From: a virus
IMG/VR virus record: IMGVR_UViG_3300031539_000189
Coordinates: 1-31,564 of that record
DNA length: 31,564 nucleotides
Reading direction: 5' to 3' (one strand)
Made by a program: the position numbers and the translations under genes. Positions within the stretch are counted from its first letter, which is position 1. Each line of letters opens with the position of its first letter. The notes under the pieces were generated by a model. The model was not told the origin of the DNA. It saw nothing but the letters and a program-made list of their open reading frames with translations, and ran no database searches. Positions 20,223 through 27,876 of this stretch are shown here, one piece after another.

Positions 20223-21709
20223 CGGCAACCATTGACATCCTTGATAGCGTGCGTGCGCACCCCGAGTTACAGGAGGCAGTGCTGTTGGGGATCGACGTGG
20301 CGCTGGCCCCGCGGTTGGCCGAACTGTACGCGGATAACTACGTCGGCTTCGTGCGGGACTGCTTCGAGTGGGGTGAGGGTGAGGGGCCGGCGCCATACCA
20401 ACTCGAGCCGCTGCGGCGGCTGCCGACGACGCGACGGGAGGCGATGCGCGGACCCCATGGCCTCGGCAAGACGGCGATGGCGGCGTGGGCAATCCTCTGC
20501 TTCGCCCTGACCCGGGAGGCCATGGGTGTCGACTGGAAGGTCGTTACCACTGCCAGCGCCTGGCGTCAGCTCTCACACTATCTTTGGCCGGAGATTCACA
20601 AGTGGTCGAGGCGGCTGAGGTGGGGGCGGATCGGGCGTGGGCCGTTCAGCGAGCGCGAGGAGCTGCTGCACCTGATGCTCAAACTCCAGCACGGCGAGGC
20701 GTTCGCAGTGGCATCCGACAAGCCGGACCTGATCGAGGGCGCGCACGCGTCGCACCTGCTGTACGTGTTCGATGAGGCTAAGGCTATCCCGGCAGCGACG
20801 TGGAACGCGGCAGAGGGCGCGCTGGCCTCCGGTGACTGCTACGCTCTGTCCATCAGCACGCCAGGAGAGCCGCATGGGCGCTTCTACGACATCCATGCGC
20901 GCAAGCCCGGGTATGAGGACTGGACGGTACAGCACGTCAAGTTGGCTGAGTGCCTCGCGGCCGGCCGCGTGTCCCCGGAGTGGGCGGAGCAGCGGAAACT
21001 CCAGTGGGGCGAGGCCTCGGCCGTCTACCAGAACCGTGTCCTGGGCGAGTTTGCTTCGTCGGAAGAGGATGGCATCATTCCGCTTTCGTGGGTCGAGGCG
21101 GCCAACGATCGGTGGAAGGCACTGGATGACTCCGGCACGTGGGGCGAGTTCACCTGCGTCGGCGTGGACGTTGGGCGGGGTGGCGATGCGACGGTGCTGG
21201 CGCTGCGGTATGGCGAAGCGATCCGGGAGCTGCGGCGATACGGGGTGGCCAACACCATGACGGTGACGGGGCATGTTGCCACGGTGCTGCGGGGCCATGG
21301 CGGCTATGCGGTGGTAGATGTGATCGGCGTCGGCGCCGGCGTGGTGGACAAGCTCAGGGAGGACAAGCGAGGCGTCGAGGCTTTCAACGCGGGGGAGTCA
21401 ACGGACTGGAAGGACCGGTCCGGTGAGATGCTATTCGCGAACAAGCGCGCGGCCGCTTGGTGGAACCTGCGGGAGTTGCTGGACCCAGCGAACGGACACG
21501 CACTGGCATTGCCGCCGGACGATCTGCTGACCGGTGATCTGACAGCTCCTCACTGGCGGCCCTCCAGCGGCGGCCGGATCATGGTCGAGTCCAAGGACGA
21601 CATCAAGAAGCGCCTCGGCCGCTCGACAGACGACGGCGACGCGGTGGTCATGGCGTTCTGGCAAGAGCCGGCGGTGGCGGTTCCGCCGTTCCGGATCGGG
21701 AGAGCGTAA
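20219..21709 (+). CDS. terL: Terminase large subunit
   Basis: 496 residues from GTG 20219 (GTGA overlap). ATPase half: Walker A GPHGLGKT (78-85), TTASAWRQ coupling-like motif, Walker B LLYVFDEAK with Asp185-Glu186. Nuclease half (RNase H fold): first acid Asp317 in GVDVGRGGDATV, second Asp367 in AVVDVIGVGAG, third Asp474 in TDDGDAVVMAF. It powers DNA translocation into proheads and cuts concatemers. All catalytic residues look present. Confidence 0.93.
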   Translation: MTATIDILDSVRAHPELQEAVLLGIDVALAPRLAELYADNYVGFVRDCFEWGEGEGPAPYQLEPLRRLPTTRREAMRGPHGLGKTAMAAWAILCFALTREAMGVDWKVVTTASAWRQLSHYLWPEIHKWSRRLRWGRIGRGPFSEREELLHLMLKLQHGEAFAVASDKPDLIEGAHASHLLYVFDEAKAIPAATWNAAEGALASGDCYALSISTPGEPHGRFYDIHARKPGYEDWTVQHVKLAECLAAGRVSPEWAEQRKLQWGEASAVYQNRVLGEFASSEEDGIIPLSWVEAANDRWKALDDSGTWGEFTCVGVDVGRGGDATVLALRYGEAIRELRRYGVANTMTVTGHVATVLRGHGGYAVVDVIGVGAGVVDKLREDKRGVEAFNAGESTDWKDRSGEMLFANKRAAAWWNLRELLDPANGHALALPPDDLLTGDLTAPHWRPSSGGRIMVESKDDIKKRLGRSTDDGDAVVMAFWQEPAVAVPPFRIGRA

Positions 21710-21921
21710 TGGGAACGGGGGCGCGGGTGATCGCGCCGTGCGAATGGTGCGGAGCGGACGTGCACGGGATAAGACCCGGTGCCCCTGCTATCCCTTGCCC
21801 GAGTTGCGACGGCCCGGTGGCCGTTGCGCGGGCTCTCATATCCCCTCCGTCGATACGGTATGCGTCCTGCAGGCTGGCGATCGTGCGTGATGGGGAGGTG
21901 GAGAGCACTGTCGAGTTCTGA
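21709..21921 (+). CDS. Zinc-ribbon small protein
   Basis: A 70-residue protein, TAATG overlap with terL. CEWCGADV and CPSCDGPV form a four-Cys zinc ribbon spaced by about 18 residues. A short beta tail follows. Function unknown. Similar one-ribbon proteins occur at several points in this genome. Confidence 0.55.
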   Translation: MGTGARVIAPCEWCGADVHGIRPGAPAIPCPSCDGPVAVARALISPPSIRYASCRLAIVRDGEVESTVEF

Positions 21922-21932
21922 AAGGAGCCCAT

Positions 21933-22172
21933 ATGCGACGAGTATGGCGATGGTTGCTTCGGACGTGGCGAGGCTGGGACTATCAGAAAGTCGATGGGCA
22001 CTGGGTAGTGGTAGCAACGCGTCCGCTGAGTGTGAAGGGATGGGAGGCGGCGAGGAAAGACGCCGCGGTGTCGCTGCCGGTGATGAACGCGGTGGATGTC
22101 TTGTTCGCCGGCGTGACGGATGGGATGGTGCACTTCGCAGAGGACGCTGAGGCGGCGGGAGCGGGGGCCTGA
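21933..22172 (+). CDS. Small hypothetical protein
   Basis: A 79-residue protein with AAAGGAG 6 bases before ATG 21933. Trp/Arg-rich N-terminus (MRRVWRWLLRTWRGWDYQ), then alternating beta and helix (GHWVVVATRPLSVKGWEAARKDAA). No family recognised. Confidence 0.48.
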   Translation: MRRVWRWLLRTWRGWDYQKVDGHWVVVATRPLSVKGWEAARKDAAVSLPVMNAVDVLFAGVTDGMVHFAEDAEAAGAGA

Positions 22173-22219
22173 GACCATCCAGTGCAGATGCGTTGAAGCG
22201 TTCGGGACAGGAGCGTGAG

Positions 22220-22588
22220 ATGAGAGTACTGCGGATTCTAGAGACGTGGTTTGAGGAGCGCTTGAGTGGGAGTATCAGGATCGGGCGGCTGACGATCTAC
22301 GGCTTCAACGCGATGCACGTGGCCCTGACATACCGCACACGGCGATGGGGTTACGTTTGCTTCCATCCCCAGGTCCGTTGCTTCGGCGGCTGGTGGCCCT
22401 GGTACTTCTATCTCAGCCCCGATGCGACCCCTGGCATGGCATACATCGCCTTCGGGCCCGGCGTGGATAAGCGAGACAAGGAGAGGGCCATTCAACGGAG
22501 GACTGGGACCGACTATGCCCGGTGGTACCCGAACGATTACAGCTTCGGGTCCGACGGGGTGAGTGCTGTCAGGGAAGGCGCGAGCTGA
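22220..22588 (+). CDS. Aromatic-rich hypothetical protein
   Basis: 122 residues; ATG 22220 has AGGAG at 7-base spacing. The middle (MHVALTYRTRRWGYVCFHPQVRCFGGWWPWYFYLSPDATPGMAYIAFGPG) is a likely beta sheet packed with aromatics. A family of phage proteins with 'WPWYFYLSPDATPxxA' is familiar, but its role is not known. The stop overlaps the next ATG. Confidence 0.52.
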   Translation: MRVLRILETWFEERLSGSIRIGRLTIYGFNAMHVALTYRTRRWGYVCFHPQVRCFGGWWPWYFYLSPDATPGMAYIAFGPGVDKRDKERAIQRRTGTDYARWYPNDYSFGSDGVSAVREGAS

Positions 22589-22791
22589 TGGCCGATGAGT
22601 ACAAAGTGGCGATCACGCAGAAGCGGCGCCCGTTGCTGGGTCGCCTTCGGATCTTCCCGCGGGCGTTCCGATTCTTCCCTGTCGTGTTCGAGTTGCCGAC
22701 GCGACGACGGCTCCTGTGGCGGGTGCTCGGCGCATGGTTCATAGCAGGCATTCAGTTCTACGTCGACGGTGTGCCGATGGAGGTGTTCTGA
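22588..22791 (+). CDS. Small basic protein with a hydrophobic segment
   Basis: A 67-residue protein, TGATG overlap. Basic first half (KRRPLLGRLRIFPRAFRFFPVVFELPTRRRLLWRV) followed by LGAWFIAGIQFYV, possibly membrane-associated. A 10-codon ORF (22791-22823) overlaps its stop and reaches the next start. No family recognised. Confidence 0.45.
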   Translation: MADEYKVAITQKRRPLLGRLRIFPRAFRFFPVVFELPTRRRLLWRVLGAWFIAGIQFYVDGVPMEVF

Positions 22792-22822
22792 TGGGGTCAG
22801 TCGAGGAAGAGGGTACGAGCTG

Positions 22823-23179
22823 ATGGCTGGCTACCTACGCCGCGTATTCCGTCGAGCTCGTCTGAGACAGGAGCAAGCGACACTGTTGAGAGGCGAGGAG
22901 AAACTGCGGGAAGCGGCGGCGGGTCTGAATCTCGCCGTCCAGCCGTCTGACCCCAACGCGCCCGGCAGTCAAGCGAGAATCATAGATCGGCACAAGCGGG
23001 AGTTGGGGATCTCTCCGCAGTTCGTGCGCTTCGAGTCGCGAGAGCGCTTGCACGCCATACTGGCCGCGTTCGCGGCCGGCGCCATGGAGATCAAGTGGAT
23101 TGCCGGTAACACCCTCGTCCTCGATACGGCGCAGCACACTATCAAGACCGAAGGCGAGATCGCCCATGGCACATCATAA
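22823..23179 (+). CDS. Hypothetical helical protein
   Basis: A 118-residue protein. Basic start (MAGYLRRVFRRARLRQEQ), a long helix, then AARIID-like and FVRFESRERLHAILAAFAAGAMEIKWIAGNTLVLD, resembling a small alpha/beta fold. No family recognised. The chosen ATG follows a 10-codon ORF with a shared TGATG. Confidence 0.45.
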   Translation: MAGYLRRVFRRARLRQEQATLLRGEEKLREAAAGLNLAVQPSDPNAPGSQARIIDRHKRELGISPQFVRFESRERLHAILAAFAAGAMEIKWIAGNTLVLDTAQHTIKTEGEIAHGTS

Positions 23180-23330
23180 GCGCAAGGGGCGGGCGAAGCG
23201 GAACACGAAGGCGAGCTGCCTCTGCTGTCACCCCTACCGATGTGCGGGCAATGCCAAGGACAGGCGACCACCGCGGGACTTGAAGCAGCAACAGACGGAG
23301 AGAGAGGACGAGGAGGCGAGGGATGAGTGA
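23166..23330 (+). CDS. Small basic CxxC protein
   Basis: A 54-residue protein that starts inside the previous gene. HHKRKGRAKRNTKASCLCCHPYRCAGNAKDRRPPRD matches a common tiny phage protein pattern (basic tail, CLxCxPxK, then NxxDRRTP). The three closely spaced Cys may bind zinc. Likely nucleic-acid-associated; function unknown. Confidence 0.55.
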   Translation: MAHHKRKGRAKRNTKASCLCCHPYRCAGNAKDRRPPRDLKQQQTEREDEEARDE

Positions 23331-23532
23331 GGCGGTGTTGTGCCGTCACTATACGACGGTGCCCCTGGCTGGGCTAGAGGCATTGCTTTGGCTTGGTGGA
23401 GGCCAGGGGCGAACTCGCTTCTGCCTCAAGTATGGTCCCAGGCAAGACAGGACGTGCGACTGCATGGTTCCAGAGGGTCAGCCGCTTTGCGGCGATTACG
23501 AACCCTGTGACAAGGGAGGCCAGCGATGCTGA
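23323..23532 (+). CDS. Cys-rich small protein
   Basis: A 69-residue protein; AGGAGG precedes ATG 23323. Seven Cys (LCRHY, FCLKYG, CDCMVPEGQPLCGDYEPC, RC) suggest a compact metal- or disulfide-stabilised fold. No family recognised. Confidence 0.45.
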   Translation: MSEAVLCRHYTTVPLAGLEALLWLGGGQGRTRFCLKYGPRQDRTCDCMVPEGQPLCGDYEPCDKGGQRC

Positions 23533-23714
23533 AGTCGCGCAACCAACTGAGGCGTGAGCGGCGGCGGGCGGAGTCCGCGAAGCCGGGGACAGTCCAGTAC
23601 GTGCAGGCGCACAGGAAGCCGCGGCCGCGCCGGTCGATGCTTAGGGCATTGGCGAAGATCAACGTCGCGCTCGGGCCAAGGCGGTTGGATAGAGTGGGAG
23701 GCACGGCGAGATGA
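23526..23714 (+). CDS. Small Arg-rich protein
   Basis: A 62-residue protein; GGGAGG lies a few bases before ATG 23526. About a third of residues are Arg or Lys (RNQLRRERRRAESAKPG ... RKPRPRRSMLRALAK). A nucleic-acid-binding role is likely from charge alone. It overlaps both neighbours. Confidence 0.45.
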   Translation: MLKSRNQLRRERRRAESAKPGTVQYVQAHRKPRPRRSMLRALAKINVALGPRRLDRVGGTAR

Positions 23715-23872
23715 CGAGACCACTGGATAGGGCGATAGAGAAGTCGGGCAAGGTGGCAGAGAAGGTGGTGGAGGCTGGGCTAACGGCACTCTTCACGCCG
23801 GCGCGCGTCGTGGAGAAGTCAGCTCTGGCAGTAGACAGGGGACTCAAACGACTCTTCGGGATGGACTGGTGA
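23711..23872 (+). CDS. 53-residue amphipathic helical protein
   Basis: ATG 23711 overlaps the previous stop. The protein is predicted entirely helical with heptad-like Val/Leu spacing (AIEKSGKVAEKVVEAGLTALF ... VVEKSALAVDRGLKRLFG). It could be a small oligomerising protein; no family recognised. Confidence 0.45.
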   Translation: MTRPLDRAIEKSGKVAEKVVEAGLTALFTPARVVEKSALAVDRGLKRLFGMDW

Positions 23873-23885
23873 TAGGAGAATCCAT

Positions 23886-24152
23886 ATGCGCCTGAGCGAT
23901 CTGAACGGCCTGCCAACGGAGAGGCTTCAGAGGGCGATGATCGCCGCCGGTGTCACCATGACGGAGGATGAGGAGGAGGTTCTCTTCCGTGGGGATTCGC
24001 CGGCAGCTACGATGCTCAGAACGCTGATGGTGGGTTGGCTGGGGAACATAGAGCTCACCGACGAACAGGCGGACGCCGTGATAGCGGTCGCAGCCGCGGC
24101 GTTCTGTTTGGGGTGCGCGTATGAGTCCGTGGCAGCCGGTCCGATACTGTGA
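23886..24152 (+). CDS. Small hypothetical protein
   Basis: An 88-residue protein with AGGAGAA 8-10 bases before ATG 23886. Mostly helical; the C-terminal AVIAVAAAAFCLGCAYESVAAGP is hydrophobic but short for a membrane span. No family recognised. Confidence 0.45.
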   Translation: MRLSDLNGLPTERLQRAMIAAGVTMTEDEEEVLFRGDSPAATMLRTLMVGWLGNIELTDEQADAVIAVAAAAFCLGCAYESVAAGPIL

Positions 24153-24349
24153 GGCAAGCCCGCGACCAACACTGGGCGGAGCTGCTCAGGGCACTAGAAA
24201 TCGCTGCGGACGGTCTCCCTGGAGGGCATGGAGAACTTGGGGTGCGCGTGACGATCTATGATGGATACCCGTCTCGCGTGCGGATAGTGGAGCGAGTGAT
24301 TGACTACAACAAGTTGGGCATGGCGAATTCGGTGCTGAGGGAAACGTGA
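24149..24349 (+). CDS. Small hypothetical protein
   Basis: 66 residues from GTG 24149 (GTGA overlap). A helix (HWAELLRALEIAADGL) is followed by a beta pair (GVRVTIYDGYPSRVRIVERVIDY). No family recognised. The stop overlaps a 17-codon ORF. Confidence 0.42.
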   Translation: MRQARDQHWAELLRALEIAADGLPGGHGELGVRVTIYDGYPSRVRIVERVIDYNKLGMANSVLRET

Positions 24350-24402
24350 TGGGGGAGAAGCGTAGCGTCGAGCGAGTGCGCGAACTGCTTGACGCGGAGT
24401 AA
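24349..24402 (+). CDS. Possible 17-residue ORF upstream of head promoter
   Basis: ATG 24349 overlaps the preceding TGA and the frame runs to TAA at 24402. The peptide (MGEKRSVERVRELLDAE) is a plausible amphipathic helix. The -35 box of the following promoter lies in its last codons. Confidence 0.3.
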   Translation: MGEKRSVERVRELLDAE

Positions 24403-24418
24403 CTCGTCGGCGTAGTAT
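24389..24418 (+). promoter_or_regulatory. Putative promoter of the head-gene operon
   Basis: -35 TTGACG (24389-24394), identical to the HNH-element promoter, 18-bp spacer, then TAGTAT (24413-24418), a weak -10 keeping TA...T. It lies between the small-gene block and the portal gene, where a late promoter would be expected. Confidence 0.42.
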
Positions 24419-24466
24419 GGTACTAGCTTTGTGACAATCGCATAACGATCGCCCACGTAAAAGACG

Positions 24467-24510
24467 AGGCGAGCCATGTCTTCGGGAGACCGGAGCGGCT
24501 CGCCTTTTTC
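24467..24510 (+). terminator. Terminator-like hairpin in the portal leader
   Basis: AGGCGAGCC (24467-24475) pairs with GGCTCGCCT (24497-24505), 9 bp, with a nested GTCT/AGAC hairpin in the loop, followed by a T-run and CGTTT. It lies only 15 bases before the portal start and after a promoter, so it could act as an attenuator rather than a simple terminator. Confidence 0.6.
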
Positions 24511-24525
24511 GTTTGGGAGATGCGC

Positions 24526-26694
24526 ATGGGGGTTGCAGAGAAACTGCGGAATCTGTTCCAGCGGCAGGGCGAGGCACAGCCTACAGTCGCCCGGGCAAAG
24601 GCCGCGGCCCGCGCGAGGCGGGAGTCGCTATCCCTCGTCACGCCTCAGCAGGCGAACCGGCCCCAGTGGACGGACTGGAGCACCGCCAACGCCATCCAGA
24701 ACGGGCTGAAGGCGAGCGAATGGGTCTATTCATGCGTGCGCAAACTGGCCGACGCCATATCTGCCGCATCATGGTTCGTCGAGCAGCGGGCGGGCGAGGA
24801 TGAGTGGGAGCGCGACATGTCGCACCCATTGACCAACCTGCTGTCCCGGCCCAACGCGCAGATGAGCCGACAGGACCTGTTCGAGCGTACCGCGTACCAC
24901 CTGTATTTGGGCGGCAACGCGCTGTGGCATCTGGAGCGCAGCGGCAAGGGCATCCCGCAGAGCATCGTTCCGTTGATGCCCGATCAGATCAAGCCGGTGC
25001 CTGCTGGCACGGGGCTGGAGGTGGCGCGTTACGAGTACCGGATCGGGAGCAAGAAGCAGGACCTCGAACCGCAGGAGATCTGCCACCTGCAGATCGCTGA
25101 CCCTGGCAATCCATTCTGGGGACTGGCGCCGCTGCGGGCAGCAATGACGACGGTGGACACCGACGTGGAGGCGGTGCGCTGGAACAAGGTGAGCCTGCAG
25201 AATCGGGCAGTGACCGATGGCGTGTTCGCGTACAAACAGCCGCTCACCAATGAGCAGTGGGAGGACGCGCGCAAGCACGTGAGGGAGCAGCACATGGGCG
25301 CTGATAACGCGCACACGCCCTGGGTGCTGGGCGCCGACGCGAGCTACCACCAGATGAGCCTCACGCCGGTCGAGATGGATTTCCTCCGGACGCGTCAGTT
25401 CAACGTGGCATCGATCGCGAATGTGTTCGGCGTGCCCGTCGTACTCATCTCCCAGGAGCGTACGACGTTCAACAACATGACCACCGGCCGCAAGATGTTC
25501 TGGGAAGATACGGTGATCCCGCGCCTTGATGACCTATGCGATGCCCTCGATCTGCGCCTGACGCCATATTGGAACCCCGAGGGACTGACCGACGCGAGCA
25601 AGAAGGTGTTGCAAATCGGCTATGACGTGTCGGGCATTCCGGCGATGCAGAGCATCTGGCGCGAGAAGGTTGACAGCGGACGCAAGCTCTGGGATATGGG
25701 CGTGCCGTTCAATGCGGTAAATCAGCGGCTTGAGTTGGGCATTGATGTGGTGGAGGGCGGCGACCTGCCTTGGGGAGGGAGGCAGCCCGGGGCCGTCGGC
25801 GCGCCGGCTGGAACGGGGGCGGTACCGAAGGCACTGATCGCCGCCACGGAGCTAAAGGCCGGTATGGGGGAGTCCGCGAAGGCGGCCTTCTACAAGGCCT
25901 TCGATAATGATCGAGCCCGGTGGGAAGAGCAGGTGGCGAAGCAGGTGGCGCAGCTCTTCGAGGCCGAGGGCGAGGCGGTGGCGGCCGCTTACGAGGAGGG
26001 CGGCAAAGCGGCGATCACCGGTGCCATCGCGCGAGGCGAAACCTACTGGTCGGCCTACCTCGTCCAGGCCTACGGCGCCATGATCAAGCACTTCGGGACA
26101 CTGGAGGGCCGGCGGATCGTGCGGGCGATCCCGAAGGGCGATCTGCCCGAGCTGGAGCAGAAGCTGCTGGAACTGAAGGAGCGCGCCTGGGCGTTTGACT
26201 TCGAGGATCCCGCAGTGGAGCAGTTCATTCGGAGGACAGCGGCCGAGAAGGTCACGCTGATGACCGAGACCACCAAGGACGCCATCGCCGAGGCCGTCGC
26301 CGAGGGCGTGTCGCTGAACGAGGGCTCAGCCGATATTGCGCGCAGGATTCGGCTGTCTTACGCGGACTGGGCGGGCAAGGGCGACTCGCCGCTCGACCGC
26401 AGTCGGAGTTTCTTGATTGCGCGCACCGAGGCGGGGGCGGCGGTGAACTTCGGTCATCACGAGGGGGCGAGGCAGGTCGCCGAAGAGACCGGGGCCGTCG
26501 TGCTGAAGGAGTGGATCAGCTCGAGGGATGACAGGGTGCGGGATTCGCACCGCCACGTCGACGGCGAGATCAGGGCGATGGAGGACACGTTCTCGAACGG
26601 CCTGCTGTACCCGAATGCGCCCGGCGCGCCGGCGGCTGAGACCTGTAATTGTCGTTGCGCGGCGGCTCACCTTGTGGAGGGCTTGAGCGCGTGA
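24526..26694 (+). CDS. Portal protein fused to MuF-like head morphogenesis domain
   Basis: A 722-residue protein. ATG 24526 is chosen because GGGAG sits 6 bases upstream; ATG 24520 is too close to it. Residues 1-420 are an HK97-family portal (SEWVYSCVRKLADAISAASW, HLYLGGNALWHLER, DVEAVRWNKVSLQNRA, FNVASIANVFGVPVVLI, NNMTTGRKMFWEDTVIPRL). The rest contains helical linkers and a Mu F-like C-terminus (FLIARTEAGAAVNFGHHEGARQ, EWISSRDDRVRDSHRHVDGE, ETCNCRCAA). The portal is the DNA gate; MuF domains help head assembly and may be injected. In most phages these are separate genes. Confidence 0.9.
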   Translation: MGVAEKLRNLFQRQGEAQPTVARAKAAARARRESLSLVTPQQANRPQWTDWSTANAIQNGLKASEWVYSCVRKLADAISAASWFVEQRAGEDEWERDMSHPLTNLLSRPNAQMSRQDLFERTAYHLYLGGNALWHLERSGKGIPQSIVPLMPDQIKPVPAGTGLEVARYEYRIGSKKQDLEPQEICHLQIADPGNPFWGLAPLRAAMTTVDTDVEAVRWNKVSLQNRAVTDGVFAYKQPLTNEQWEDARKHVREQHMGADNAHTPWVLGADASYHQMSLTPVEMDFLRTRQFNVASIANVFGVPVVLISQERTTFNNMTTGRKMFWEDTVIPRLDDLCDALDLRLTPYWNPEGLTDASKKVLQIGYDVSGIPAMQSIWREKVDSGRKLWDMGVPFNAVNQRLELGIDVVEGGDLPWGGRQPGAVGAPAGTGAVPKALIAATELKAGMGESAKAAFYKAFDNDRARWEEQVAKQVAQLFEAEGEAVAAAYEEGGKAAITGAIARGETYWSAYLVQAYGAMIKHFGTLEGRRIVRAIPKGDLPELEQKLLELKERAWAFDFEDPAVEQFIRRTAAEKVTLMTETTKDAIAEAVAEGVSLNEGSADIARRIRLSYADWAGKGDSPLDRSRSFLIARTEAGAAVNFGHHEGARQVAEETGAVVLKEWISSRDDRVRDSHRHVDGEIRAMEDTFSNGLLYPNAPGAPAAETCNCRCAAAHLVEGLSA

Positions 26695-27875
26695 GCATCG
26701 TCATCCCGATAGATTGGCACGCCGAGACGCCGCCGCCCCCGCCCCTGGGCGCGGATTGGATGGCGCAGATGCCGCGCGAGATCGCGGCCGAGCATCCGGC
26801 GCAGATGGCATTCCTGGGGGACTGGCGGGCAGGTCCGCGCAAGCGGGTTGACGCCGACATCCTACGCGGGGTAGCGCCGAAGGAACTGCGGCGAGCCGAG
26901 GTGTCGGGTGCCGACCAGGACGCGATACTGGACCTCGTCGCCCGCTTCTGGGTTGCCGCCGAGAAGCATCTGGACCTCGAGCGGCCGACGGCCCTCCTGC
27001 TCTGGAACTGCGGGAATGCCGATCAGAATCTGTGGGCGAAGCTGGCGGGCGAGCACCACATTCCGATCATGCACTGCGAGCATGGCTGGCTCCCTCAGAC
27101 GAGGATCTTCGACCCGGTGGGCGGGTACGTGACGGGCCGGTGCGAGTGGGATGTCCTGCCGAGTCGTCCTGCGGGGGAGTGCCTGGGCGCGGCTATCATC
27201 CGACTCTGGCGGAAGGCTAGGCTGAGCAAGCACCAGCAGGGCGGCCGGCCATCTGAGCGGACGCAGGAGTTCTGCGGCACGGGTCCGGCGCTCTTGGTGG
27301 CGATGCAGCTCGAGGCGGACGGAGCGGCCGTCTACCACGAGACCGAGTTCGACTGCCAGCGCGATCTCATTCGCAGGTGCCTTAGCTGGCCCGGGCCCGT
27401 AGTGGTCAAACGGCATCCGCAGGCTGAGCGAATAGAGTGGGAGCCGGAGTTTGCGGAACAGCGACGGCTCTGCCAGATGGAGGTCGAGGCCAAGGGCGGG
27501 ATGTGGCTCGACGCCAACGAGAGCATCCACGAGTTGCTTCCAATCGTCTCGGCTGTCGCTGCGATCAACAGCAACCTTCTGCTGGAAGCGGCGATGTCGG
27601 GTAGGCTCGCACTCTCCTTCGGCCACGGCCCCCATTCGGGGCGAGGTCTTACCGTGGACATGAGAGCCGGCGACTCCTGGCCGGTAGGCGAGCAGACACC
27701 GGAGCAATGGGCGGCGGTCTGCAAGCATGTCGGAAGCATGGAGGCATACTTGAGCCCGGAGGGCGCGTGGCTGCCAGACTGGGATCGCGAGTCGTTCTGG
27801 GGCTTCCCCTTCTGGGAGAACGCGCAGGCGGCGCTGGCGGAGAAGTGGCGACGATTACTGAGCAAGGAGAACTGA
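26691..27875 (+). CDS. Capsule_synth-like (KpsC/KpsS-type) glycosyltransferase
   Basis: 394 residues from GTG 26691 (GTGA overlap with portal). Fold cues: ALLLWNCGNADQNLWAKLAGEHHIPIMHCEHGWLPQTRIFDPVGG (the E-x-G-W-x-P nucleotide-sugar motif region), ALLVAMQLEADGAAV, VVVKRHPQAE, and NESIHELLPIVSAVAAINSNLLLEAAMSGRLAL. These are GT-B-like landmarks of capsule-synthesis transferases that use CMP-Kdo. Here the gene is inside a head operon, between portal and protease. Possible targets are virion proteins or host surface glycans. Confidence 0.65.
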   Translation: MSIVIPIDWHAETPPPPPLGADWMAQMPREIAAEHPAQMAFLGDWRAGPRKRVDADILRGVAPKELRRAEVSGADQDAILDLVARFWVAAEKHLDLERPTALLLWNCGNADQNLWAKLAGEHHIPIMHCEHGWLPQTRIFDPVGGYVTGRCEWDVLPSRPAGECLGAAIIRLWRKARLSKHQQGGRPSERTQEFCGTGPALLVAMQLEADGAAVYHETEFDCQRDLIRRCLSWPGPVVVKRHPQAERIEWEPEFAEQRRLCQMEVEAKGGMWLDANESIHELLPIVSAVAAINSNLLLEAAMSGRLALSFGHGPHSGRGLTVDMRAGDSWPVGEQTPEQWAAVCKHVGSMEAYLSPEGAWLPDWDRESFWGFPFWENAQAALAEKWRRLLSKEN

Positions 27876-27876
27876 C

